DNA from: Streptomyces fructofermentans
GTDB taxonomy: Bacteria > Actinomycetota > Actinomycetes > Streptomycetales > Streptomycetaceae
Direction of reading: 5' to 3'
DNA length: 64,000 nucleotides
Assembly (NCBI RefSeq): GCF_014651055.1
Contig: NZ_BMWD01000018.1
Span: 22,155 to 86,154 of the forward strand
In this document: one piece after another, positions 8,079 through 16,423 of the stretch
Position numbering within the stretch: position 1 is the stretch's first letter
How the letters are laid out: every line of letters begins with the position of its first letter
Position numbers and translations under genes: made by a program
Notes under the pieces: generated by a model
What the model was told of the DNA's origin: nothing
Seen by the model: the letters and a program-made list of their open reading frames with translations, nothing else
Database searches by the model: none

Positions 8079-9008
8079 TCAGCCGCCGGCGTCCCGTGCG
8101 ACCAGCTCCCCGTACACCGCGAGCAGCCCGTCGGCCGCCTCCCGGCCGGCGGGCCGCAGCGGTGCGCGGACCGGTCCCGAGGGCAGGCCCCGCGCGGTGA
8201 GGACCGCCTTCACGGTGACCGCCCCGGGCAGGCCGGAGGCCATCATCGCCTCGATCAGCCCCGTGAGTTCCCGCTGGATCCGGGCGGCCCCCGCGGTGTC
8301 CCCGGCGTCGAACGCGTCCAGCATCGAACGGAACCGGCGCGGCACCGCGTTGGCGACCGTGCTGACGCATCCGGCCCCGCCGAGCGCGTACAGCGCGAGT
8401 ACGTACTCGTCGCAGCCCGCGTAGTACGCGAGATCCGTACGGGCCAGCACTTTCTGCGTGCCCAGCAGGTCGTACGCGCAGTCCTTCACCGCGACGATCC
8501 GGGGATGCTCCGCGAGCCGGAGCATCGTCTCCGGCTCGATGCGGGTGCCCGTGCGGCCGGGGATGTCGTACAGCGCGATCGGCAGCCCGCAGGAGTCCGC
8601 GACGGTCCGGAAGTGCTCCTCGACGGCGTCCTGCGGGGGCCGGCTGTAGTACGGCGTCACGACCAGCAGGCCGTCCGCGCCCGCCTTCTCGGCGGCGCGG
8701 GCGAGTTCCGCCGTGTGGCGGGTGTCGGCGGTGCCGACGCCCGCCACGATCGCGGCACGGCCCCCGACGGCGTCCGCCACCGCCCGTACGAGCGCGGACT
8801 TCTCGTCGTCCGTCGTGGTGGGCGACTCGCCGGTCGTCCCGGACAGCACCAGCCCTTCGCAGCCCTCGGCGACCAGATGCTCGGCGAGCCGCTGCGCGCC
8901 CTCCAGGTCGAGGAGCCCCTCGTCGGTGAAGGGGGTGACCATGGCGCAGAGGACACGGCCGAAGGGACGGGTGCGGGGCGATGACGTCATGGGACTCAGT
9001 GTCGGCAT
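8079..9008 (-). CDS. DapA-family lyase (4-hydroxy-tetrahydrodipicolinate synthase-like)
   Basis: A 309-residue TIM-barrel aldolase. It has the SGTTGES substrate-binding loop (56-62), the catalytic Tyr in ALYDIPGRTG (Tyr 147) and the Schiff-base Lys in VAVKDCA (Lys 175). The GTTGE and GRTG motifs favour a true dihydrodipicolinate synthase over the sugar-acid dehydratases at 29059 and 39325, which carry GEF instead. DapA condenses pyruvate with aspartate semialdehyde. It is not next to other lysine genes, so a paralogous role (for example N-acetylneuraminate or hydroxyproline-type lyase) remains possible. An ATG at codon 7 is an alternative start. Confidence 0.82.
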   Translation of the reverse strand: MPTLSPMTSSPRTRPFGRVLCAMVTPFTDEGLLDLEGAQRLAEHLVAEGCEGLVLSGTTGESPTTTDDEKSALVRAVADAVGGRAAIVAGVGTADTRHTAELARAAEKAGADGLLVVTPYYSRPPQDAVEEHFRTVADSCGLPIALYDIPGRTGTRIEPETMLRLAEHPRIVAVKDCAYDLLGTQKVLARTDLAYYAGCDEYVLALYALGGAGCVSTVANAVPRRFRSMLDAFDAGDTAGAARIQRELTGLIEAMMASGLPGAVTVKAVLTARGLPSGPVRAPLRPAGREAADGLLAVYGELVARDAGG

Positions 9009-9194
9009 TCCGACAGTGAAGCTCCACTTAAATCTCCTACCCGGTACGCGTCAGTGTTGCTACGAGATCCCGGAGTGCGGTGTGTCGCCTGCGGCCCGCG
9101 CCTTCGGGCCGGCTCGGCACGGCGGCCGCGCGGCAGGGGTAGTGGCGGCGCGATCGGGTACCCGGGCGGCCGGGACGAAAGGAGGCGGGGCGCC

Positions 9195-9608
9195 GTGACC
9201 GGGACCGTTGGACGGCCGCAGGACGAGAGTCGCTCGGTGAGTGAACTCGTCGGGCAGGCCACCGAACAGCTCTCCGACCTCGTACGTCAGGAAATGCGCC
9301 TGGCCAAGGAGGAGTTGGCGGAGAAGGGGCGGCGCGCGGGACGGGGCGGCGGGCTGCTGGCCGCGGCCGGTGCCGTCGCGTACGTGGGGCTGATGGCCCT
9401 CTCCGTGACCGCCGCGGCCGTGCTGGCGCTGGTGCTGCCCTGGTGGGCCGCCGCGCTGGTCGTCACGCTCGCGCTCCTCGCGGCCGCGGGCGTTCTGGCG
9501 GCGGCCGGACGTTCCCGACTCGGCCGCGCCACCCCGCCGTTGCCCGAGGAGACGCTCGACAGCGTCAGGGCCGACGTCGACGAGATCAAGGAAAGGGCTC
9601 ATCGATGA
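9195..9608 (+). CDS. Holin-X superfamily III membrane protein (PF07332 type)
   Basis: A 137-residue protein. An amphipathic N-terminal helix (SVSELVGQATEQLSDLVRQE) is followed by two hydrophobic helices (about 53-75 and 81-102) and a charged tail. This is the actinobacterial Holin-X pattern, a housekeeping membrane protein despite the name. The GTG start is fixed by AAAGGAGG nine bases upstream. Its stop overlaps the start of the DUF3618 gene (ATGA), the usual partnership in Streptomyces, and the pair probably act together at the membrane. Confidence 0.85.
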   Translation: MTGTVGRPQDESRSVSELVGQATEQLSDLVRQEMRLAKEELAEKGRRAGRGGGLLAAAGAVAYVGLMALSVTAAAVLALVLPWWAAALVVTLALLAAAGVLAAAGRSRLGRATPPLPEETLDSVRADVDEIKERAHR

Positions 9609-10270
9609 TGGACAAGGACACTTCCGTGGGGGCCGACGGCCTCTCCGACAAGCCGGTGGGCGGAGCCGAGAGCCCCGCCGAACTGCGGCGCAGGATCGAG
9701 GAGACCCGGGAGCGGCTCGGCGGCACCGTCGAGGAACTGGCCGCGAAGGCCGATGTGAAGGCCCGCGCGCGGGCCCGGGGCGCCGAGCTGAAGGGCAGGG
9801 CCGGCGAAGCGGGCCAGGCGGCGCAGGACAAGGCCGCGGAGGCCGGACGCGCGGCTCAGGACAAGGCCGTCAAGGCCGGACGCGCGGCGCAGGAGAAGGC
9901 GGCCGAGGCCGGGCACGCGGTGCAGGGCAAGGCCGTCGAGGCCGGGCATGTCGTGCAGGCGAAGGCCGCGGAGGCCGGGCACGCGGTGCAGGAGAAGGCC
10001 GTCGAGGCCGGGCACGCGGTGCAGGGCAAGGCCGTTGAGGCCGGGCACGCGGTGCAGGAGAAGGCCGTCGAGGCCGGGCACGTCGTGCAGGGCAAGGCGG
10101 TGGAGGCCGGGCACGTCGTGCAGGAGCGCGTTCCCGAGCGGGTTCGCCTCACCGCGCTCTCGGTCGTCCAGGCGGCGAAGCGGCATCCCGGCCCCGTACT
10201 CATAGGGGCCGGCGCCGGCGCGGTCGTCGCGGCGGGGCTGCTGCGGCGGCGGAGCAACGCCCGCGGCTGA
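9605..10270 (+). CDS. DUF3618 membrane protein with ten 11-residue repeats
   Basis: A 221-residue protein. Residues 24-55 are the DUF3618 core (SPAELRRRIEETRERLGGTV). Residues 65-174 are ten exact-length 11-mers of the form KAVEAGHAVQG, and a transmembrane helix lies at about 197-213. The 11-mer period suits a long amphipathic or right-handed coiled helix, as in group 3 LEA proteins, apolipoproteins and synuclein, so it may lie along the membrane. Most DUF3618 proteins lack such a long array; the length probably varies by recombination. It overlaps the Holin-X gene by ATGA and ends before a strong terminator. Confidence 0.85.
   Translation: MMDKDTSVGADGLSDKPVGGAESPAELRRRIEETRERLGGTVEELAAKADVKARARARGAELKGRAGEAGQAAQDKAAEAGRAAQDKAVKAGRAAQEKAAEAGHAVQGKAVEAGHVVQAKAAEAGHAVQEKAVEAGHAVQGKAVEAGHAVQEKAVEAGHVVQGKAVEAGHVVQERVPERVRLTALSVVQAAKRHPGPVLIGAGAGAVVAAGLLRRRSNARG
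9797..10126 (+). repeat. 33-bp tandem repeat array (10 units) inside the DUF3618 gene
   Basis: Ten 33-base units in frame. The last seven are very similar and contain GAGGCCGGGCACGCGGTGCA or close variants. Most differences are synonymous or swap Ala/Val and Gly/Glu, consistent with recent expansion under selection for the protein repeat. Confidence 0.9.
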
Positions 10271-10286
10271 CGCGGAGGTTGTGCGG

Positions 10287-10317
10287 AACGGCGGGGCCGG
10301 TCGACGGCCCCGCCGTT
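10287..10317. terminator. Strong terminator after the DUF3618 gene
   Basis: A perfect 13-bp GC stem (10287-10299 with 10305-10317) with a five-base loop, 16 bases after the stop. Confidence 0.85.
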
Positions 10318-10778
10318 CGTCGTCTCCGGCCGCGCGCGACGAACCGGACGCCGCACGGGATGAACGGCCTCACGCGGAGAACGCCGTACGCCGGGAGGGC
10401 CGCTCGGGTGGACTGCCGTACGCCGCGGACGGTCGCACGGGGTGAGCGGCCTCGCGCGGTTACGTCGTAAACCGTGTACGGATCACACGCGGCGAACGCT
10501 CGCTCGCCGGGGAGGGCCGCTCGGGGGGAACTGCCGTAGGCCGCGAGCGGCCCCTCGCGATGAACGGCCGAGCGCGAGGGGCCGCCACACGCCGGGAACG
10601 GCCTCACGCGGCGAACGCCTCTCGCCCCGGGCGACCGGCCTCGCGAGCCCGGTCCGCCCACCGCCTCCCGTCGCTGTCTCCCGCCGCCGGGTCCGCGCCT
10701 CGCGGCCCACCGGCCCACCGACTCACCGACAACTCTGATTGCCTGGACAAAAAAAGTTTTCGGTGAGACCGTGGAGTC
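10318..10778. repeat. Intergenic region of degenerate repeats
   Basis: About 460 bases without a convincing gene. Motifs such as GATGAACGGCC, TCACGCGGNGAACGC and GGGAGGGCCGCTCGGG recur at about 10360-10410, 10435-10535 and 10555-10620, suggesting two to three diverged copies of a block of roughly 80-115 bases. The last 40 bases are AT-rich for this genome (an A7 run at 10749-10755, then TTTT) and probably hold the promoter or operator of the regulator at 10779. Confidence 0.5.
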
Positions 10779-11513
10779 ATGTTGGACGTGACCGTGATCG
10801 AGGACCCGGCGGCGGCAGCCGTCTCGCTGGACCCCATGAGGGGCCGGCTGCTGGCCGAGCTGGCGGCCGGACCCGCGTCCGCCGCGATGCTGGCGGGCAG
10901 GGTCGGGCTGCCCCGGCAGAAGGTGAACTACCACCTCAGGGCACTGGAGCGGCACGGCCTGGTGGAGCTCGCGGGAGAGCGCCGCAAGGGCAACGTGACG
11001 GAGCGCCTGATGCGGGCGACGGCCGCCTCGTACGTCATCTCGCCGCTCGCGCTCGCCGCCGTGCAGCCCGATCCGGACCGGTTCCGCGACCAGCTCTCGG
11101 CCCGCTGGCTGCTGGCGCTCGGGGCCCGGCTGGTGCGGGACGTGGGTTCGCTGATCACCGGCGCCACCAGGGCCCGCAAGCGCCTGGCCACGTTCGCGCT
11201 CGACGGCGAGGTGCGCTTCGCGTCCGCCGCCGACCGGGCCGCGTTCGTCCAGGAGCTGACCGCGGGTGTCGGGGCGCTGATCCGCAAGTACGACGCTCCC
11301 GGCGCCGACGGCGGCCGCGACCACCGGATCGTCGTCGCCGTCCATCCCACGGTCCGGCCCGGGAGCGACGCCCCCGGGAACGACGGGTCCCCCGACGGCG
11401 GGAACCCTTCCGGCGACAACCCCGACAAGAACCCCGACGAGGACCGTGTCGACGGGAAGCGCCGTGGCGAGATCCGGGCCGAGGCGCCCGGGGCCGCCGA
11501 AACCACCGACTGA
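10779..11513 (+). CDS. ArsR-type winged-helix regulator
   Basis: A 244-residue protein with an N-terminal winged helix (LAELAAGPASAAMLAGRVGL, then QKVNYHLRALERHGLVEL) of the ArsR/HTH_20 type. A helical middle follows, and then a low-complexity Gly/Asn/Asp/Pro tail (about 190-244) that looks disordered. No ArsR metal-binding ELCVCDL motif is present, so it is not a classical metal sensor. It sits 28 bases upstream of an SRPBCC protein on the same strand, a pairing common in actinobacteria, and probably regulates it. Confidence 0.82.
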   Translation: MLDVTVIEDPAAAAVSLDPMRGRLLAELAAGPASAAMLAGRVGLPRQKVNYHLRALERHGLVELAGERRKGNVTERLMRATAASYVISPLALAAVQPDPDRFRDQLSARWLLALGARLVRDVGSLITGATRARKRLATFALDGEVRFASAADRAAFVQELTAGVGALIRKYDAPGADGGRDHRIVVAVHPTVRPGSDAPGNDGSPDGGNPSGDNPDKNPDEDRVDGKRRGEIRAEAPGAAETTD

Positions 11514-11541
11514 CCAGCCCATTCCACGCGCAGGAGCCACC

Positions 11542-12276
11542 ATGTCCAAGGAATTCGAGATCGCCCGCGAGTTCGAGGTCGACGCCACACCCGAGCAGGT
11601 CTGGCAGGCCGTGACCGAGGGCACCGGCGGCTGGCTGTGGCCGATGGAGGCCCCCGAGCCGCGCGAGGGCGGCACGGGTCCCTTCGGGTCCACGGTCGCC
11701 GCCTGGGACCCGCCGCACCGGTACACCAACCGTCTCGAGAACGTCGACGGGACCTCCCGGCAGACCCTCAACCAGCTCGACTACACCGTGGAGCCGCGTG
11801 ACGAGGGCCGGCGCGCCTGGGTGCGGTACGTCCACAGCGGCATCTTCGTCGACGACTGGGACAACCAGTACGACGGCGCGAGCAGGCACACCGACTTCTA
11901 CCTGCACACCCTGCGCCAGTACCTGACGCACTTCGCCGCCCGCCCGGTCGCCTTCACGACGTTCGACGGACCCGGGGCGTCCAGCGCCGCCGGCTCGTTC
12001 GAAGCCGTCGCGGCGGCGCTCGGCCTGGCGGACGGCGCCGCAGAGGGCGACCGCGTGCAGGCCCGGGGCCCCGGCGGCCGGGTCGTGGACGCCGTGCTCG
12101 ACTACCGCAACCCGTACTTCGTGGGGCTGCGCACCGACGACGCGCTGATCCGGATCTTCGGCCGCGACCACTGGGCCGCGCCGGTCGGCGTGAGCGTCCA
12201 CGACTTCGCGCCGGACGCCGACGCCGCGCGGACCGAACAGGACTGGCGCGGCTGGCTGGACGCCGTCTTCGCCTGA
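11542..12276 (+). CDS. SRPBCC/AHSA1-domain protein
   Basis: A 244-residue protein. Residues 1-140 form an AHSA1-like START/Bet v 1 fold (FEIAREFEVDATPEQVWQAV is the typical first strand-helix). The C-terminal 100 residues look like a second, shorter ligand-binding half (LDYRNPYFVGLRTDDALIRI). These proteins bind hydrophobic ligands; the ligand is unknown. AGGAG lies nine bases before the ATG. It is probably co-transcribed with the ArsR-type regulator and ends at a bidirectional terminator shared with the nuclease gene. Confidence 0.8.
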   Translation: MSKEFEIAREFEVDATPEQVWQAVTEGTGGWLWPMEAPEPREGGTGPFGSTVAAWDPPHRYTNRLENVDGTSRQTLNQLDYTVEPRDEGRRAWVRYVHSGIFVDDWDNQYDGASRHTDFYLHTLRQYLTHFAARPVAFTTFDGPGASSAAGSFEAVAAALGLADGAAEGDRVQARGPGGRVVDAVLDYRNPYFVGLRTDDALIRIFGRDHWAAPVGVSVHDFAPDADAARTEQDWRGWLDAVFA

Positions 12277-12337
12277 CCTGACCGGACGGAGTACGGCACC
12301 GGACTCCGGCACGGCGATTCGCACCCGGTGCGGACAG

Positions 12338-12376
12338 CGGTGGGCCCGGCCCCCTGGCAGGGGGCCGGGCCCACCG
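12338..12376. terminator. Bidirectional terminator
   Basis: A perfect 17-bp GC-rich stem (12338-12354 with 12360-12376) and a five-base loop, placed between the convergent SRPBCC and nuclease genes. Confidence 0.9.
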
Positions 12377-12390
12377 GCGTGCGGCGACGG

Positions 12391-14223
12391 CTACGGGCGG
12401 AACCGCAGTACCTGCGGGTCGTGGTCGCTGATCTGGTCGGAGAACTCCGAGTTGATGTGCACGCTGTCGTAGCTGAAGTCGCAGTCCTTGCGGATCGACG
12501 GGCTGATCAGGATCTGGTCGAGGACCTGGCTGTTGCCCTGGTAGTCGTAGCTGTAACGCTCGCTGCGCGGGAGGGACTTGACGGCCGACCAGAGGGCGCC
12601 GTCGGCCTCGAGGAGCTTGGTCGTGCCGGAGAACTCGAAGTCGTTGATGTCGCCGAGGGTGACGACGTCCGCGTTCTTCTGCACGGCGAGGATGTCCTTG
12701 ACGAAGGCGTTCACCGCCGTCGCCTGGAGGTGGCGCTGCGTCTCCGAGCTGCGCGCCGGCGGCTGGAACTGCGAGTGCAGCGACTGGTCGCCGCCCTTCG
12801 ACGCGAAGTGGTTCGCGATCACGAAGACCGTCCTGCCGCGGAACGAGAACTCGCCGGCCAGCGGCTTGCGGCTGTTGTTCCAGGCCGCGTCGGCCGGGGA
12901 GACACGGCCCGGGGACACCGTGAGCCGCGCCTTGCCGCGTTCCTTCGTGACCCCGACGGCGGTCGTGGCGTCGCCGCCCGGCCGGTCGACGAACGAGACC
13001 CGCGCCGGGTTGTAGAGGAACGCCTGGCGGATGTTGCCGCCCGGCTCCCCGCCGTCCGCGAGGTTCACGGGGTCGACGGAGCGCCACTCGTAGGTCGGGC
13101 CGCCCGCCGCGACGATGGCGTCGACCAGCTTCCGCATGGTCACGTCGGCGGCGACCGTACCGTCGTTCGTCGCCCCGTTGTTGTCCTGGATCTCCTCCAG
13201 GGACACGATGTCGGGCGCCTGGAGGTGGTCCACGATCGCTGCCGCGTGTGCGTCGAACGTGCTGTCGCCCGGGTCGAGGTTCTCGACGTTGTACGTCGCC
13301 ACCGCCAGCTCCGACCGGGACTGCTTGCGGGTGGTCTCGCGCTCCAGGCCGCCCGCCTCGACCGTGCCCAGCGTGCGGGCGGTCAGCGTGTAGCCGCCGA
13401 ACTGGTTGTAGTCGAGGGGGCCTTCGGTGGTGCCCGCGAGGGTGTCGCCGACGTTCGCGGCGGGGAACGGCTGCGTGGCGGTCGGGATCAGCGACTGGAT
13501 CTGGAGCCGGCCGGTGTTCTGCGAGGTGTAGGCGCCGTAGACCGTGCCGCCGCGCCGGTTCGCGTGCTCGTGCGGCTTGACCGTCACCCAGAGTTCGGAG
13601 AACGGGTCGGTCGCGGTGACCACGCGCGACGAGCCGATCGCGACGTTCATGCCCTCCAGTGACTCGTAGCGGTCCAGGGCGTACTTCGTCGGCCGCAGCG
13701 TCAGACCGTTGACCGATCCGCCCGCGGCGGTGTCGCCCTCGGGCGCGTAGGCGGCCGGCACGGAACGGCCGTCGATTACCTCGGGCGCCGGAACCGGGTT
13801 GCCGCTGGACAGGACCGTCACGGTGGGCCGGGTGATCTCGGTGACCGACTGGTTGCCGGTCGAGGCGCCGCCGGGCACGAACTCGGTGACCGTGCCCGAG
13901 ACGGTGACCGAGTCGCCGACGGCGACCTTCGGCGTGGAGCTGGTGAAGACGAACACGCCCTCACTGGTGGCCGGGTCGTCGTCCTGGGTCAGGCCCTGGA
14001 GCCAGAAGCCGCGGGACGACCCGTAGGTCCGTACTCCCGTCACGACACCGGCCACGTCCGTGACCTGTTGCCCAGCGAGAGGGGAGGTCCGGGTGGAGCC
14101 CTGGATGTCGTGGACGGCCGTGGCGTCGGCGTGGGCGGGTGTGGTGAGGACCACCGCGGAGACCGTGGAACAGACGGCGGCGACGGTGAGCGCGGCGATG
14201 CGCGCGGAAGACTTGCTCGGCAA
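12391..14223 (-). CDS. Secreted ExeM/NucH-family endonuclease/exonuclease/phosphatase
   Basis: A 610-residue exported nuclease. A signal peptide ends near TTPAHADA (about 32). Residues 36-290 are beta-rich, with the OB-fold region typical of ExeM-type extracellular nucleases (GVVTGVRTYGSSRGFWLQG). From about 310 the endonuclease-exonuclease-phosphatase domain carries VATYNVENL, the Mg-binding Glu in SLEEIQDNNG, VIANHFASKGGD, TLGDINDFEF and the final SDHDPQVLRF His. It probably degrades extracellular DNA for phosphate or nitrogen. Its upstream region has a TTGACA-type promoter overlapped by a striking inverted repeat, suggesting tight control. Confidence 0.9.
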   Translation of the reverse strand: MPSKSSARIAALTVAAVCSTVSAVVLTTPAHADATAVHDIQGSTRTSPLAGQQVTDVAGVVTGVRTYGSSRGFWLQGLTQDDDPATSEGVFVFTSSTPKVAVGDSVTVSGTVTEFVPGGASTGNQSVTEITRPTVTVLSSGNPVPAPEVIDGRSVPAAYAPEGDTAAGGSVNGLTLRPTKYALDRYESLEGMNVAIGSSRVVTATDPFSELWVTVKPHEHANRRGGTVYGAYTSQNTGRLQIQSLIPTATQPFPAANVGDTLAGTTEGPLDYNQFGGYTLTARTLGTVEAGGLERETTRKQSRSELAVATYNVENLDPGDSTFDAHAAAIVDHLQAPDIVSLEEIQDNNGATNDGTVAADVTMRKLVDAIVAAGGPTYEWRSVDPVNLADGGEPGGNIRQAFLYNPARVSFVDRPGGDATTAVGVTKERGKARLTVSPGRVSPADAAWNNSRKPLAGEFSFRGRTVFVIANHFASKGGDQSLHSQFQPPARSSETQRHLQATAVNAFVKDILAVQKNADVVTLGDINDFEFSGTTKLLEADGALWSAVKSLPRSERYSYDYQGNSQVLDQILISPSIRKDCDFSYDSVHINSEFSDQISDHDPQVLRFRP

Positions 14224-14336
14224 CGGGATCCCTCCGGGGACATGCGTGGGCGCCGGGACGAAGTGGGACTGCGACGGACGAGGGTGGGACAGCGGGCGGA
14301 CGAGGGTGGGGCAGTCGCGACCGGCGGGGCGGATGA

Positions 14337-14390
14337 TGACGCGCGTAGAAGCCGCTACGGGCGATTACCCGTGAGTTTCTACGCGCGTCA
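14337..14390. promoter_or_regulatory. Perfect 14-bp inverted repeat, probable operator of the nuclease gene
   Basis: TGACGCGCGTAGAA (14337-14350) recurs exactly inverted as TTCTACGCGCGTCA (14377-14390). Each arm contains the self-palindrome ACGCGCGT, and these cores are 42 bases apart, four helical turns. The spacer holds a smaller inverted repeat (ACGGG 14357-14361, CCCGT 14368-14372). One arm abuts the predicted -10 of the nuclease promoter. A protein binding both sites on one DNA face is the simplest reading; an RNA structure is the alternative. Confidence 0.6.
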
Positions 14391-14419
14391 ATCTCGTGTC
14401 TGTCCACGGGAGTTGTCAA
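14390..14419 (-). promoter_or_regulatory. Candidate promoter of the secreted nuclease gene
   Basis: On the minus strand, TTGACA (14419-14414), an 18-base spacer and GAGATT (14395-14390). The start would fall in the first arm of the inverted repeat. A separate perfect palindrome, GGTTCATGAACC (14446-14457), lies just upstream and could bind another regulator. Confidence 0.55.
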
Positions 14420-14693
14420 GGTTTTCCGGGTCGATACTTCTGACAGGTTCATGAACCGGGCGGCATGGGGCCAAATCCGTCTAGGCTGAGGCTGCATCTC
14501 CGGGGCGGCCGGCGAGTGTCCTCCCGGGCGGCCCGCGGAACTCCACGGGCGTCACGCGTGCCGTGGGCGTCCCGTACGTCCGGCACGGCCGTCCGGGGCA
14601 CGCCCCCGGAACCCGTGCCGGACGCCCGGCGGGGCGGCGCCGGAACGCCGGCCCGGATGCATGTCCGAATGCTCGTCCTAGGAGAACCAGCCG

Positions 14694-16121
14694 ATGTCAG
14701 ACAGTTCGCCCCTGCCGCCGGTGCGCCTGCACTCCGAAGCGGAACTCGCGCGGGACGCGCTCGCCACGCCGCTCCTCTCGCGCGCCGTGCGACTCGCCCG
14801 CTGGGCCGGTCCGGACACCCGGGTCGGAGCCGGTGGTGAACTCGTCGACGGGCAACTCCCGGCCGCCGCCGCGGAACTCGGACTCGACGGCGACGACGCC
14901 GCGGCCTGCGCGAGCGAGGCGTGGCGGGTCGCCGTGGACACCGGGCTCGTCGAGGTGGCCGACGAGGAGGAGGGCACGGTCGTCGCGGGCGCCGACCTCG
15001 CACTCGTGCTGTCCGGGGCGCCGAAGGACGTACTCGGGCTCTGGCGCGGCGCGTTGGAGACGGTGCTCGCCGACGCGAGCGTGCCCGACCTCGACGACCT
15101 CGTGGACGCCATGGACGACGGGGGCGACATCGACTTCTCCACCCTGGACTGGGACCCCGAGGCCGAGGCTGACTTCCTCGACGGGGTGCTCGGCAACCTG
15201 TACCTGCTGACCGCGGACGAGAGCGCCCCCGGCGACGGGGCGGTGCCGCTGCCCGCGCTCGCCGCGTCCATGATCGTGCCGGACGACATGGGGGAGCCCA
15301 CCAACGACATCCTGGAGCAGGTGTCGGACGCCATGATGCGCCTCGACGACCAGTTCCGGGTCCTGGAGCCGGTCGGGCTCGTGGACTTCCAGCCCGTCGA
15401 CGAGGCGCTGATGGCCGAGGCCGACGAGGAGGCCGAGGCCGATGTCGACGACGCCGACGTCTCGCGGTACGGGATGGTGCGCCTCACCCCGCTCGGGACG
15501 TACGGCATCCGGGCCAGGCTCCTGGAGGCCGGGTTCACCGCGCCCGCCGTGGGCGACCTCGCGGACAAGGGCGCCGACGTGCTGCTCGACCGCACGGCGG
15601 CGTTCCCCCCTGCCGCCGCGCAGGCCGAGACCGAGCTGTGGCTGGCCCGGCGTGAACCCCTCGACGCCGCACGGGAGTTGCTCGCGGCGGCCCGGGGTGC
15701 GGACGCGGGGGCCCCGCTGCGGCGGCTGTGCTGCCAGCAGGCCCTCTCGCTGGTCGGGCCGGAGGCCTCGCAGGCCGTCCGGGACGTGCTGGACGACCCC
15801 GAGCTGGGCGGGCTCGCACGGGTGTGGCTGACCGAGCGCGGTGCTCCCGACGTGCCCCCGCCGTCCGAGGACATGGTCTTCTGGCTGACCGTCGACACGA
15901 TCGCGGCCCAGCTCTCCGCGGAGGGGAACTCGGAGGAGTTGCAGGCGCTGGTCGAGGGACTGGCGGCACAGCACGGCAGCTTCTTCGCCGCCGCGTGGCG
16001 GGTCGACCACCCCGCGACGCCGGACGTGCTGGAGGCGATGGGGCGGCTGCACCCCGACAAGAGGGTGGCCAAGGAGGCCCGCAAGGCGGCGTTCAAGGCG
16101 CGTTCGCAGCAAGGGGGCTGA
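14694..16121 (+). CDS. Large acidic protein of unknown function
   Basis: A 475-residue cytoplasmic protein with no signal peptide or membrane segment. It is very acidic, with Asp/Glu clusters at about 130-170 and 238-260 (EADEEAEADVDDADV). A segment at about 263-285 (MVRLTPLGTYGIRARLLEAG) looks like the end of a winged-helix domain. The C-terminal part is a run of Ala/Leu-rich helices resembling HEAT-like repeats (LRRLCCQQALSLVGPEASQA) and ends in a basic tail. I do not recognise the family. AGGAGA lies nine bases before the ATG. It is divergent from the nuclease gene. Confidence 0.75.
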   Translation: MSDSSPLPPVRLHSEAELARDALATPLLSRAVRLARWAGPDTRVGAGGELVDGQLPAAAAELGLDGDDAAACASEAWRVAVDTGLVEVADEEEGTVVAGADLALVLSGAPKDVLGLWRGALETVLADASVPDLDDLVDAMDDGGDIDFSTLDWDPEAEADFLDGVLGNLYLLTADESAPGDGAVPLPALAASMIVPDDMGEPTNDILEQVSDAMMRLDDQFRVLEPVGLVDFQPVDEALMAEADEEAEADVDDADVSRYGMVRLTPLGTYGIRARLLEAGFTAPAVGDLADKGADVLLDRTAAFPPAAAQAETELWLARREPLDAARELLAAARGADAGAPLRRLCCQQALSLVGPEASQAVRDVLDDPELGGLARVWLTERGAPDVPPPSEDMVFWLTVDTIAAQLSAEGNSEELQALVEGLAAQHGSFFAAAWRVDHPATPDVLEAMGRLHPDKRVAKEARKAAFKARSQQGG

Positions 16122-16141
16122 GTCCGCGGGCGGGGCCCGGC

Positions 16142-16423
16142 TCAGGCCGTGCCGGTCTCCGGCTCCGGCTCCGACCCGGACCCGGACCCGGGCTCGTCGT
16201 CGTCGCCGTCGTCGGCCATCGCGAGAACCCGTACGGACAGGCCCTCGACCTCGGACGGGACCACGTCCTCGGGGCGGAGCCGGTCCAGCGGCACCTTGTG
16301 GGTGACGAAGACGACGATCACGTCCTCGCCCGAGTCCTCGTCCCGGCCGGTGCCGACCCCGGTCACATGGGGCAGTGCCATCAGCCGGTCCTCATGGAGG
16401 TGGCTTGCTCGATGTGCGTCCAC
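16142..16423 (-). CDS. Small conserved-type protein of unknown function
   Basis: A 93-residue protein with the compact motif RLMALPHVTGVGTGRD, then VIVVFVTHKVPLDRLRPEDV, and an acidic Ser/Gly/Glu tail. Similar N-terminal domains occur as stand-alone actinobacterial proteins and at the start of some secreted peptidases; the function is unknown. I chose the GTG at 16423 because GGAGG lies nine bases upstream and it keeps the helix before RLMALP. The ATG at 16381 would cut that helix off. The gene is convergent with the acidic-protein gene. Confidence 0.65.
   Translation of the reverse strand: MDAHRASHLHEDRLMALPHVTGVGTGRDEDSGEDVIVVFVTHKVPLDRLRPEDVVPSEVEGLSVRVLAMADDGDDDEPGSGSGSEPEPETGTA

Noticed and set aside
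8079..9008. Assigning this DapA-family gene to the uronate pathway
   Set aside because: It keeps the GTTGES and GRTG motifs of DapA rather than the GEF loop of the KdgD-like enzymes, and lies outside the catabolic region.
9797..10126. CRISPR array
   Set aside because: The 33-base units are contiguous with no unique spacers, stay in frame, and encode 11-residue protein repeats.
9195..10270. Prophage lysis cassette
   Set aside because: The Holin-X/DUF3618 pair is a chromosomal actinobacterial arrangement; there is no endolysin, integrase or structural gene nearby.
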